From Streptomyces sp. HUAS ZL42 (GTDB taxonomy: Bacteria > Actinomycetota > Actinomycetes > Streptomycetales > Streptomycetaceae), in the NCBI RefSeq assembly GCF_040782645.1, contig NZ_CP160403.1:1860001-1924000 (forward strand): DNA of 64,000 nt, written 5' to 3'. Both the position numbers and the translations under genes were made by a program. Of the stretch, positions 34,360 to 42,490 are shown one piece after another (positions within the stretch are counted from its first letter, which is position 1; each line of letters starts with the position of its first letter). The notes beneath the pieces are model-generated. The model was not told where the DNA came from. It worked only from the letters and a program-made list of their open reading frames with translations, and made no database searches.

Positions 34360-35114
34360 TGTGCCGTCACCTCGGCTATGTGGGTGACCCCCTGCCCATC
34401 GGCGATCTGCTGCTCTCCCCGGAGCACGGGCTGGTACGCCAGTCGTGGGCGCCCCGGCACCAGCGGCACGGCACCGTGAACGCCGACGGCTTCGGCGTCG
34501 GCTGGTATGCGGACGGCGACCCGGTACCGGGGCGCTACCGGCGTTCCGGACCGATCTGGGCCGACCCGTCGTTCGCCGACCTGGCACGGCTGGTGCGCAC
34601 CGGGGCACTGCTCGCCGCGGTCCGCGATGCCACACGGCCGGGGCCGGAGGGCGAGGCGGCGGCCGCGCCCTTCGTCCGGGACCGCTGGCTGTTCAGTCAC
34701 AACGGGGCACTGCCCGGGTGGCCCGCCTCGGTGGCGTCCCTGGCCTCGGCCCTGCCGGCGGAGGAACTCCTCGGCATGGAGGCGCACAACGACTCCGCCT
34801 TCGTCTGGACGCTGATCGCGCGCCGGCTGCGGGCCGGCGAGGAGATGTCCCGGGCGTTGGCGGGCACGGTGGCCGCCCTGTCGGCGGCGGCCCCTCCGGC
34901 GCGTCTCAACTTTCTGCTGACGAACGGCCGTTGCCTCGCCGCTACGGCCTGGGGCGACACCCTCTGGTACCGGCTCCGCCCCGGAGCCGGGGTCGTCGTC
35001 GCCTCGGAACCCTACGACGACCACCCCGCGTGGGCCGAGGCCCCCGACCGCTCGCTGCTGCGCGCCACCCCTACCGAAGTTCTCGTCACTCCCCTTGAGG
35101 AATCCTTTTCGTGA
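34359..35114 (+). CDS. egtC: Ergothioneine biosynthesis amidohydrolase EgtC
   Basis: A 251-residue class II glutamine-amidotransferase-fold protein. It starts MCRHLGYVG, with Cys2 the nucleophile after removal of Met, and has the substrate loop NADGFGVGWY, FSHNGALPG and EAHNDSAFVW. It removes the gamma-glutamyl group from the EgtB product. The start codon overlaps the egtB stop (TGATG) and the stop overlaps the egtD GTG. Length matches other EgtC proteins. Confidence 0.94.
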   Translation: MCRHLGYVGDPLPIGDLLLSPEHGLVRQSWAPRHQRHGTVNADGFGVGWYADGDPVPGRYRRSGPIWADPSFADLARLVRTGALLAAVRDATRPGPEGEAAAAPFVRDRWLFSHNGALPGWPASVASLASALPAEELLGMEAHNDSAFVWTLIARRLRAGEEMSRALAGTVAALSAAAPPARLNFLLTNGRCLAATAWGDTLWYRLRPGAGVVVASEPYDDHPAWAEAPDRSLLRATPTEVLVTPLEESFS

Positions 35115-36073
35115 GCTCGTTCACCGTGACCCGTACGCTCCCCGCCACCGCACGCGACGGCGCTCTGCGCGCCGACGTGCTGGAAGGCCTGGGCAGCAAT
35201 CCCCGGCACCTGCCCCCCAAGTGGCTCTACGACGCACGGGGCAGCGAACTGTTCGAGGAGATCACCGGGCTCCCCGAGTACTACCCCACCCGTGCCGAAC
35301 GCGAGATCCTCGTGGACCGGGCCGCCGACATCGCCGCCGCCACCGGTGCCCGCACCCTGGTCGAGCTGGGCTCCGGCTCCTCGGAGAAGACCCGGCATCT
35401 GCTGGCGGCGCTCACCGGCCTGGACACCTACATCCCGGTCGACGTCAGTCAGAGCGCCCTGGAGCAGGCCGGCCTCCGGCTGCTGCACGAACGCCCCGCT
35501 CTGCACGTCCACGCACTCGTCGCCGACTTCCAGCACGGACTGCGGCTTCCCCCTGTTCCGGGGCCGCGCCTGGTGGCGTTCCTCGGCAGCACCATCGGCA
35601 ATCTCGCCCCGGCGGAGCGGGCCGAGTTCCTGCGCGCCGTCGCCGGCATGCTCTCCCCCGGTGACACCTTCCTGCTGGGCACCGACCTGGTCAAGGACCC
35701 GGATGTGCTCGTCCTGGCGTACGACGACGCGGCCGGCGTCACGGCGGAGTTCAACAAGAACGTGCTCGGTGTCCTCAACCGGGAGCTGGGCGCCGACTTC
35801 GACGCGTCCGCGTTCGACCACGTCGCGCTCTGGGACGCGGAGAACGAGTGGATCGAGATGCGGCTGAGGGCCCGTCGGCAGCTGACGGCCAAGATCCCGT
35901 CGCTCGATCTCGTGCTGCACTTCGAGACTGGTGACGACATCCGCACCGAGATCTCGGCCAAGTTCCGGCAGGAGGGGGTCCGCAGGGAACTCGCCGCCGT
36001 CGGTCTGGACATGCGGCGGTGGTGGACCGACAGCGCCGGGCGCTTCGCGCTGTCGCTGGCCGTGCGCGGCTGA
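35111..36073 (+). CDS. egtD: L-histidine N-alpha-methyltransferase EgtD
   Basis: A 320-residue SAM-dependent methyltransferase of the DUF2260/EgtD family. It trimethylates histidine to hercynine, the first ergothioneine intermediate. Motifs: PKWLYDARGSELFEEITGLPEYYPTRAE, the SAM loop LVELGSGSSEKTRHLL, FLGSTIGNL and the C-terminal YNKNVL-like EFNKNVLGVLNRELGADF. The GTG start overlaps the egtC stop by 4 bases. No egtE (the final lyase) follows; the next gene is convergent across a terminator, so that step must be encoded elsewhere. Confidence 0.95.
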   Translation: MSSFTVTRTLPATARDGALRADVLEGLGSNPRHLPPKWLYDARGSELFEEITGLPEYYPTRAEREILVDRAADIAAATGARTLVELGSGSSEKTRHLLAALTGLDTYIPVDVSQSALEQAGLRLLHERPALHVHALVADFQHGLRLPPVPGPRLVAFLGSTIGNLAPAERAEFLRAVAGMLSPGDTFLLGTDLVKDPDVLVLAYDDAAGVTAEFNKNVLGVLNRELGADFDASAFDHVALWDAENEWIEMRLRARRQLTAKIPSLDLVLHFETGDDIRTEISAKFRQEGVRRELAAVGLDMRRWWTDSAGRFALSLAVRG

Positions 36074-36093
36074 CGTCCCGACACGACGACCAC

Positions 36094-36132
36094 AGGGCCG
36101 CTCCCGCCTGCGTCGCAGGCGGGAGCGGCCCT
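36094..36132. terminator. 18-bp perfect hairpin terminator
   Basis: AGGGCCGCTCCCGCCTGC (36094-36111) pairs perfectly with 36115-36132 around GTC. It follows egtD and faces the convergent exporter gene. Confidence 0.9.
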
Positions 36133-36252
36133 TCCAGTGGCACACGAGCGGAAAGGGGTCGGGACCCGCGGCCGGTACGGGGGATTCCCGGCCACAGGTC
36201 CCGAGTCGGTGACGAGGTATCCGGGGCGGCACCTCGTGGTGTGGTCGCCGCG

Positions 36253-37716
36253 TCAGCGGGAGACGGGCGCCTCGGCCTCCTCCGCAGCCGGGACGGCCGG
36301 CTGCTGGGCGGGAGCCTTCTTCAGGTTCAGGGCGGCCAGGGCACCGAGCAGCGCGGCCGCCGCGGTGACCCAGCCGGCCGTGCGAAGACCGTCGACGACG
36401 TCGGCGTCACTCGGGGCCGGCGCACCGGCGGACAGGTCCAGGCCGGAGTTGGCGATGACCAGGATGACGGCCAGACCGACGGCGGCACCGATCTGCTGGG
36501 CGGTGGAGGCGAGCGCCGAGGCCACGCCCTGCTCGGCCGGGTCTACCCCGGCACCGGCGGTGGCGAAGATCGAGGTGAAGGCGAGACCGCCGCCGAAGCC
36601 GTAGATGGCGACTCCGGGCAGCACCGCCCAATAGCTGCCGCCGGTGACCATGCCGAGCGCCATGGCGCCCATGCCGATGCCGTAGATGAGCATTCCGAGC
36701 GAGAGCGTCCCGCGCAGACCCGTCTTGTTCAGCATGGCGGCGGCGATCTTGCCGCCGGCCAGCATCGCCAGCACACCCAGCGGCAGGAAGGCCAGGCCGG
36801 CCTCCAGGGCGTTGTAGTCGAGGATGTTCTGGATGTAGGTGGTGAACAGGTAGTAGCCGCCGCTCAGGGCACTCATGTGCAGGAACGCCACCATCATCGA
36901 GGTGATGAGGCTGCGGTTGCCGAACATCCGCAGCGGCGCCAGCGGGGCGCTGGTCTTGGCCTCGATGGCGAAGAACGAGGCGATCAGCAGCAGACCGACG
37001 ATCAGCGAGCCGAGAACGCGGGGGGTGGTCCAGCCGGACTCCGGGCCGCTGACCAGACCGAAGACCACGAGCGTGGCACCGATGGTGACCACCAGGGCGC
37101 CTGGGACGTCGAAGCCCTGGCGGGGGCCGGTGCGCGGGGCGTCGGGAGCGAGCAGGCTGGGCACGCCGAGCAGCGCGACGGCGGCCAGCGGCACCATGAA
37201 GAAGAAGACCCACTCCCAGCCGAGGCTCTGGGTGAGCACACCGCCGAGCAGCGCACCTGCGGCGAGACCGCCGCTGCCGGTGGCACCCCAGACCGCGAGG
37301 GCCCGGTTACGGGCCGGTCCCTCCTCGAAGCTGGTGACGATCAGGGTGAGCGTCGACGGGAAGAGCAGCGCACCGCCCAGACCCTGCACGGCGCGGGCCG
37401 CGACCAGTACCTCCGCCGAGCCGGCGAGGCCGCCGACCAGGGCCGAGACGCCGAAGAGAACAAGCGCGGTGACGAAGACGCGTCGGGCGCCCAGACGGTC
37501 GGCGGCGCGACCGCCGAAGAGCAGGAAGCCGCCGAAGGCGACCGCGTAGGAGCTGACGACCCACTGCAAGGTCTGCGGCGAGAAGTCCAGGGCCTTCCCG
37601 ATGTCCGGCAGCGCCACGAAGACGATGTTGTAGTCGACGGCGATGATGAACTGGGCCAACGCCAGGAGCGCGAGCCTCAAGCCCGATCGCTGATGCGAAC
37701 TTACGGAACGTTCCAC
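36253..37716 (-). CDS. DHA2-family MFS drug exporter
   Basis: A 487-residue EmrB/QacA-type major facilitator with about 14 hydrophobic segments. Motif A is FGGRAADRLGARR between helices 2 and 3, and motif C-like GLGGALLFPSTLTLI follows helix 4. The GTG at 37716 is preferred because AGAAGGG lies about 10 bases before it; a TTG 21 bases upstream is in frame. A good promoter and a TetR-type operator matching the one at the TetR gene at 43.3 kb lie upstream. It is likely the self-resistance/export pump of the cluster product. Confidence 0.88.
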   Translation of the reverse strand: MERSVSSHQRSGLRLALLALAQFIIAVDYNIVFVALPDIGKALDFSPQTLQWVVSSYAVAFGGFLLFGGRAADRLGARRVFVTALVLFGVSALVGGLAGSAEVLVAARAVQGLGGALLFPSTLTLIVTSFEEGPARNRALAVWGATGSGGLAAGALLGGVLTQSLGWEWVFFFMVPLAAVALLGVPSLLAPDAPRTGPRQGFDVPGALVVTIGATLVVFGLVSGPESGWTTPRVLGSLIVGLLLIASFFAIEAKTSAPLAPLRMFGNRSLITSMMVAFLHMSALSGGYYLFTTYIQNILDYNALEAGLAFLPLGVLAMLAGGKIAAAMLNKTGLRGTLSLGMLIYGIGMGAMALGMVTGGSYWAVLPGVAIYGFGGGLAFTSIFATAGAGVDPAEQGVASALASTAQQIGAAVGLAVILVIANSGLDLSAGAPAPSDADVVDGLRTAGWVTAAAALLGALAALNLKKAPAQQPAVPAAEEAEAPVSR

Positions 37717-37843
37717 TGGATGTGAGCCCTTCTGCAAAGGATCGTCCCGGCCGCGGGTCGGCCGGCGAAACGGGGGGTTGAGCGGTGAGTGAGCGCATGC
37801 AAGAAGGAGAGCGGCAGACCGTTCACTGCATGTCGTTCGATTG

Positions 37844-37858
37844 CTGAGCGGTGTTCAG
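37844..37858. promoter_or_regulatory. TetR-type operator of the exporter
   Basis: Minus strand CTGAACACCGCTCAG, 14 bases downstream of the -10 element, where a repressor would block transcription. It matches 12 of 15 bases of the element at 43311-43325 (CTGAACAGCGTTCAC). Confidence 0.6.
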
Positions 37859-37872
37859 AGTTAGCACTGGAG

Positions 37873-37900
37873 ATACTACTGACACGCCGTTGAGTGTCAA
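37873..37900 (-). promoter_or_regulatory. Sigma70-like promoter of the exporter
   Basis: TTGACA (37900-37895) and TAGTAT (37878-37873) with a 16-base spacer, oriented toward the MFS gene. TGACAC/GTGTCA arms (37880-37885 and 37894-37899) form a further inverted repeat across the spacer. Confidence 0.65.
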
Positions 37901-37960
37901 GCGAACGGCGCTCGGCCCCGGTCCGCAAGCGCGGTCCGGGGCCGAGCACTTGAGGGGGGA

Positions 37961-39235
37961 TCAGGCGGAGACGGAGGGGGCGATGACGATCGGCAGCTTG
38001 CCGATCACCCGAAGGGAGACGCCGGGCCACCGCTCGACCGGCTCGTCGTCGAGGCGCATGTCGTACTCGAGGAGGGCGGCCAGCGCCTCCTGCGCGATCA
38101 TGCGCGCGACCGGAGCGGCGACACAGAAGTGAATGCCGTGCCCGAAACCGAGGTTGCGGCTCTGGGTACGGCTGACGTCTAGCCGCTCGGGGTCGTCGAA
38201 GGCGGCAGGGTCACGGTTGGCGGCGGCCATCATCACGACGACGTACTCGCCGGCCCGCACCGGGATGCCGGCCACGTCGGCGTCCTCCAGAGCCGTCCGC
38301 GTCACCATGGCCAGGGTGCTGTCGTAGCGCAGCAGTTCCTCGACCGCCGAGGGCACGTGGTCCGGGTGCGAGCGCAGCCACTCCACCTGCTCCGGATAAC
38401 TCAGCAGGTTGTACACCTGGTTGCCGATCAGGGCGGCCGTCGCGCCGAAGCCCGCAGCCAGCAGGTTCATCAGGAGCATGGCCAGCTCCCACTCGGACAG
38501 CCGGTCGCCCTCCTGCTCGGCCCTGGTCAGTTCGCTGATCAGGTCATCGCCCGGCTCGGCGCGCCGGGCGGCGACCAGCTCGATGCCCGCGTTGATGAAG
38601 ACGTCACGGGCGGCGTTGCGGCCGGCCTTCTGGTCCTCGGTGAGCGTGAAGCCCGGGTCGAGGCCCCGGCCGCTCTCCATCGTGTTGGCGAAGAAGAGCG
38701 GGTGGTAGTGCTCGGGGATGTCCATCATGTCGTTGAGGACCTTGGCCGGCAGCGGACGGGACAGCACCTCCTGCAGGTCCACACGGCCGTCGGGGCTCTC
38801 CTCGACCGCCTTGGCCAGCAGCTCCCGTGCGTACTGCGCGGCCTTCGGGCGAAGCAGGTTCATCATCTTCGGCGTGAACGCCTTGGACACCAGACCGCGA
38901 ATTCGCGTGTGGTCCGGCGGGTCCATGAACATGAGGATGCGACCGGACTCGCCGCTCGCGGGGTTCTCCACGAACTGGTCGGCCACCATCGGGTTGACCC
39001 CCCAGCCGAACCGGTGGTCCTTCATGACCGCCGCGGCCTCCTCGTAGCCGAACACGGCCACGACCCCGCCCGTGGTGCGGAAGGCCGAGCCGGACTGCTC
39101 CCGGATCTTCCGGTAGTGCGGAAACGGATCGGCATGGAAATCAGGGTCGAACGGATCGAAGGGAAGCGTCTGCCGAGCGACTTCCGGGTTGTACGTGATG
39201 ACATCGGGAATTTTTGCCGTCGCCGCCTCGCTCAT
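37961..39235 (-). CDS. Cytochrome P450 with atypical I-helix
   Basis: A 424-residue class I bacterial P450. ExxR is Glu300-x-x-Arg303 and the haem loop is FGHGIHFCVAAPVAR with Cys371. The I-helix reads LLAAGFGATAAL (258-269): the usual Asp/Glu before Thr is Gly264, the Thr position is Ala265, and Thr266 follows. This loss of the acid-alcohol pair is seen in P450s that use substrate-assisted proton delivery or do unusual chemistry. The ATG at 39235 fits family length; an upstream ATG lies in the promoter. It is divergent from a second P450, sharing a promoter region with G-rich repeats. Probably a tailoring oxidase of the polyketide. Confidence 0.9.
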   Translation of the reverse strand: MSEAATAKIPDVITYNPEVARQTLPFDPFDPDFHADPFPHYRKIREQSGSAFRTTGGVVAVFGYEEAAAVMKDHRFGWGVNPMVADQFVENPASGESGRILMFMDPPDHTRIRGLVSKAFTPKMMNLLRPKAAQYARELLAKAVEESPDGRVDLQEVLSRPLPAKVLNDMMDIPEHYHPLFFANTMESGRGLDPGFTLTEDQKAGRNAARDVFINAGIELVAARRAEPGDDLISELTRAEQEGDRLSEWELAMLLMNLLAAGFGATAALIGNQVYNLLSYPEQVEWLRSHPDHVPSAVEELLRYDSTLAMVTRTALEDADVAGIPVRAGEYVVVMMAAANRDPAAFDDPERLDVSRTQSRNLGFGHGIHFCVAAPVARMIAQEALAALLEYDMRLDDEPVERWPGVSLRVIGKLPIVIAPSVSA

Positions 39236-39292
39236 ATCCACATCCCACTTCCCTGAGAGTCGTTTTCCTAGGATCCGGAAACTACTGACTCT

Positions 39293-39374
39293 CACCCCCT
39301 ATGGCCAACCCCTCTCACGGAGCCTGAGCGTTAGGGGGTGCCCTGGTGAAATCTGGGGTTGGCAGTAGGGGTGA
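39293..39374. promoter_or_regulatory. G-rich repeats in the divergent P450 promoter
   Basis: CACCCCCTA (39293-39301) and TAGGGGGTG (39332-39340) are exact inverted copies. AACCCCT lies at 39307-39313, GGGGTTGG at 39355-39362 and TAGGGGTGA at 39366-39374. CCAACCCC (39305-39312) and GGGGTTGG are also inverted copies. The same TAGGGG(G)T theme occurs before the type II thioesterase. Candidate LAL binding sites. Confidence 0.5.
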
Positions 39375-39442
39375 CCTGCCGATAGCTTCGCCAGGAAATT
39401 CGCAGGATATCGCATTTGGCAATCGTTGACATGAGGTTCCGT

Positions 39443-40729
39443 ATGGAAAAGGAAAGCCGCACGGGAACGGTCACGGAATACCCGGAGGTCCTGGGCGGAT
39501 TCGACCTGACAGATCATTCAAGATTTGCCGAGGGAATTCCGTACGACCTGTTCGCCAGGCTCCGGCGTGAAGCACCCGCGCTGTACCACCCTGCCGGCAC
39601 GCTGCCGGACGGCGAGGGTTTCTGGGTGCTGACCCGGCATGCCGACATCTCGGCCGCGTCGGTGGACCCGGTCTTCTCCTCGCAGGGCGGCGGCGGCCGG
39701 GCCGGAGGCGGCTCCCACCTGGAGGACCTGCCTTTCGGCGGCGGCCTCACGGGCACCGTGCTCGCCATGATGGACAACCCCCGGCACGAGGTCTTCAAGC
39801 ATCTGCTCGGCCCGGCCGTCGGCCGGGCGGTGTCCGCGCTGGAGCCCGAACTGCGGGCCGTCGCCGCCGCCCTCGCCGACGATCTGGTCGGGCGCGGTAC
39901 CGGCAACCTCGTGGACGACTTCTCGGAGCCCTTCTCGCTGCGTTCCGTGGCGCTGCTGCTCGGCGTGGAGCGCGAGGACTGGCAGACGCTCACCGAATGG
40001 GTGCACACGGTCCTCGGTTTCACCCACCGCAGGACCGGAAAGGTGGACGACGAGTCGCGGGCCGTTTACGCGAGCCTGCGCGGTTACTTCACCACACTGC
40101 TCGAAACGAAACGCGCGCACCCGGCCGACGACCTGGGCACGGTGCTCGCGAGCGGGGAACTGCCCCTGGAATCCGGTCAGCCGCCCCTCACCGAAATGGA
40201 GCGGGAGGCCAATGCGAGCGTGATGCTGGTCAGCGGTTTCGAGCAGCCCCGCAACACCATCGCCGGCGGCCTGCTGGCTTTCGCCCGGAATCCCGACCAG
40301 TGGCGGGAGCTGCGGAAGGACCGGTCGCTGCTGCCCACCGCGGTCGAGGAAGTCCTGCGCTGGCTTCCGGCGAATCCCTACAACCGGCGCACCCTCACCC
40401 GGGATGTGGAACTGCACGGTCGGCGCATGCGGGCCGGCGAGAAGGTGACGCTCTGGTGGCCCGCCGCCAATCGCGACGAGGCGGTGTTCCCGGACCCGGA
40501 CCGCTTCGACATCCGGCGCGACCCCAATCCGCACCTCTCCTTCGGTCACGGCGTGCACTACTGCCTCGGCGACGCCTTCGGCCGGCTCGAGATCCAGCTG
40601 GCGCTGGAGGCTCTGCTCGACCGGGTCGAGGAGATCCGGCTGACGGCACCGGAGACGTGGGCGCCCAACAACAAGCACACCGTGCTGCTCGACGTTCCCG
40701 TGGAGCTGGTCCCCGCGGAGGACGCGTGA
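39443..40729 (+). CDS. Cytochrome P450 with Gln in place of the I-helix Thr
   Basis: A 428-residue P450. ExxR is Glu303-x-x-Arg306, and the haem loop FGHGVHYCLGDAFGR has Cys374. The I-helix is VSGFEQPRNTIAGG: the acid Glu267 is kept but the conserved Thr is Gln268, again an uncommon oxygen-activation site. The ATG at 39443 was chosen over two upstream ATGs because only it has a GAGG about 8 bases before it. It overlaps the acyl-CoA-dehydrogenase-like gene (GTGA), so the two probably act together, for example hydroxylation followed by desaturation or further oxidation. Confidence 0.9.
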   Translation: MEKESRTGTVTEYPEVLGGFDLTDHSRFAEGIPYDLFARLRREAPALYHPAGTLPDGEGFWVLTRHADISAASVDPVFSSQGGGGRAGGGSHLEDLPFGGGLTGTVLAMMDNPRHEVFKHLLGPAVGRAVSALEPELRAVAAALADDLVGRGTGNLVDDFSEPFSLRSVALLLGVEREDWQTLTEWVHTVLGFTHRRTGKVDDESRAVYASLRGYFTTLLETKRAHPADDLGTVLASGELPLESGQPPLTEMEREANASVMLVSGFEQPRNTIAGGLLAFARNPDQWRELRKDRSLLPTAVEEVLRWLPANPYNRRTLTRDVELHGRRMRAGEKVTLWWPAANRDEAVFPDPDRFDIRRDPNPHLSFGHGVHYCLGDAFGRLEIQLALEALLDRVEEIRLTAPETWAPNNKHTVLLDVPVELVPAEDA

Positions 40730-42429
40730 CCACCGCGGCCCTGAGCTTCGTCGATGCCCTGTACTCGGGACGGCTCAGCCGGGACCTGTTCCGGTACCCG
40801 GTGCAGAGCGCCTCGGACCGGGCGGAGGGCGACGCGGCCGTGGCCGGGCTGACGGCGTTCCTGCGCGACCGGCTCGACCCCGACCAGGTGGACCTCACCG
40901 GCACGCTGCCGGAGGGGTTCCTCGACGACCTGCGCGCGAGCGGGTACCTGAAGCTGCGCCTGGGCATGGAGATCGGCGGCCTGGACCTGTCCGCGTACAA
41001 CGCCTTCCGTGCCATCGAGCACGCCGCCGACTACTGCATGCCTGCGGGCCAGATGCTGGCGATCCAGGCGGGCGTCGGAGCACCCGCGCTGCTTCCCGCG
41101 CTGCCGCCGGGTTCGCTGCGGGAGTTCGTCGCCAAGCAACTCGCCGACGGAGCGGTCTCGGGCTTCGGACTGACCGAGCCCGCCGGCCAGAACAACGCCT
41201 GGCCCGGCACGACCGCCACCCGGTCCGCCGACGGCTCGGTCTACGTCCTCAGGGGCGAGAAGGTGTTCACGGGTCACGGTCCGGTGGCGAACCTGCTGCC
41301 GGTCGCGGCGACCGAACACACCGAGGACGGGCGGAGGTTGTGCATCTGCTTCGTGGACACGTCCGCCGCCGGCTTCGAGGTGACCTCGTGCATCGAGTTC
41401 ACGGGCAGCCGGGGCCTGCCCAACGGAGCACTGCGCTTCGACGGCCTGGAGGTGCCGGCCGAGTACGTGGTGCGGAGCGATCCGGAGGACGCACGTTTCC
41501 CCGACCGGATGGCCTCGGCCGTCCTCATCGGCCAGCTGTACTTCACCGCGGCTCCGGCTGTGGCCATCGCCAAGCTGTGCCGTCGCTGGTCGGGCGAGTT
41601 CGTCACCCGGCGCAGGATCAACGGCCGGGCGCTGAGCGAGTACGACGAGATCCAGCGGATGCTCGGCGAGACCCTGGCCGAGGTGTACGCCATGGAGAGC
41701 GTCGCCCAGTGGAGTCTCCTCGGCTCGGGGCCGGAGGAGCGCTGGTTCGAGAGGCTGACGGCCAAGAACCTGGCGGTGCGGACCTGCTGGCGGATCGTGG
41801 ACCGGACGGTCTCGCTGTACGGCGCGGAGGGCATCGAGACGCTGCCGAGCAAGCTGCGACGCGGTGCGGTCCCCGTGCCACTGGAGCGCAGGCTCAGGGA
41901 CGCCCGGGGACTGCGCATCGCCGGCAACGTGGACTTCCAGCTGGACAGCCAGGCCGCTCGACGCCTGCTGACCTGGTTCGCCACGAGGGCCGAGGACGAG
42001 TCCGGGGCCCTCGCCCGCGAACTCGGTGCGGAACACACGGACGAGGACCGCCTGTCCGGGGCGAACGCGGCTCATCTGGCAGCGGTACGGGAGCAGGTGC
42101 TGCGGTTCCACGAGGTCTGCCGTGAACTGACCCGCAGCCATCCCCGGCAGGAGGATCTCTTCGAACAGGAGCACACAGTGATCCTGCTCGGCCGTGTCGC
42201 GGCGGAACTGTTCGCGATGTACGCGGTCCTCGCCAGGGCCGGGACCGAGCAGTCCGGCGACGACGGCGAGCAGGACGGTCAGCGGCTCGCGGACGTGTAC
42301 TGCACCTCGGCCCGGCATCGTCTCGCCGACCACTGGCGACGGCTCGGCATGGTCACGGAACCCGACTACGCCGGGATCAGCACCCGTTGGCTGGCCGAAG
42401 GGCTGACCCGGCTCCGCAACGAGGCCTGA
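40726..42429 (+). CDS. Acyl-CoA dehydrogenase-like flavoprotein
   Basis: A 567-residue protein with the acyl-CoA dehydrogenase fold: N-terminal helices (1-120), the beta-domain FAD/substrate motif SGFGLTEPAGQNNAWPGTTATR, and a C-terminal helical domain with YGAEGIETLPSKLRRGAVP and a long extension (about 410-567) not usual in 380-residue members. The GTG start overlaps the P450 stop by 4 bases. In secondary-metabolite clusters such proteins desaturate acyl chains, sometimes on ACP, or have non-oxidative roles. A role in tailoring or starter-unit formation is likely but unproven. Confidence 0.83.
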   Translation: MTTAALSFVDALYSGRLSRDLFRYPVQSASDRAEGDAAVAGLTAFLRDRLDPDQVDLTGTLPEGFLDDLRASGYLKLRLGMEIGGLDLSAYNAFRAIEHAADYCMPAGQMLAIQAGVGAPALLPALPPGSLREFVAKQLADGAVSGFGLTEPAGQNNAWPGTTATRSADGSVYVLRGEKVFTGHGPVANLLPVAATEHTEDGRRLCICFVDTSAAGFEVTSCIEFTGSRGLPNGALRFDGLEVPAEYVVRSDPEDARFPDRMASAVLIGQLYFTAAPAVAIAKLCRRWSGEFVTRRRINGRALSEYDEIQRMLGETLAEVYAMESVAQWSLLGSGPEERWFERLTAKNLAVRTCWRIVDRTVSLYGAEGIETLPSKLRRGAVPVPLERRLRDARGLRIAGNVDFQLDSQAARRLLTWFATRAEDESGALARELGAEHTDEDRLSGANAAHLAAVREQVLRFHEVCRELTRSHPRQEDLFEQEHTVILLGRVAAELFAMYAVLARAGTEQSGDDGEQDGQRLADVYCTSARHRLADHWRRLGMVTEPDYAGISTRWLAEGLTRLRNEA

Positions 42430-42440
42430 CCACACGCGGA

Positions 42441-42482
42441 ACGGCCGGGGGCGCGTCGCGCGGGCGCCGCGGCCCCGGCCGT
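42441..42482. terminator. Hairpin between convergent ACAD-like and tetR genes
   Basis: ACGGCCGGGG (42441-42450) pairs with CCCCGGCCGT (42473-42482); the intervening 22 bases are GC-rich and may add pairing. Confidence 0.7.
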
Positions 42483-42490
42483 CCGGCGGC

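Noticed and set aside
39416..39442. Alternative starts of the second P450 at 39416 and 39431
   Set aside because: Neither has a ribosome site; GAGG is correctly placed only for 39443.
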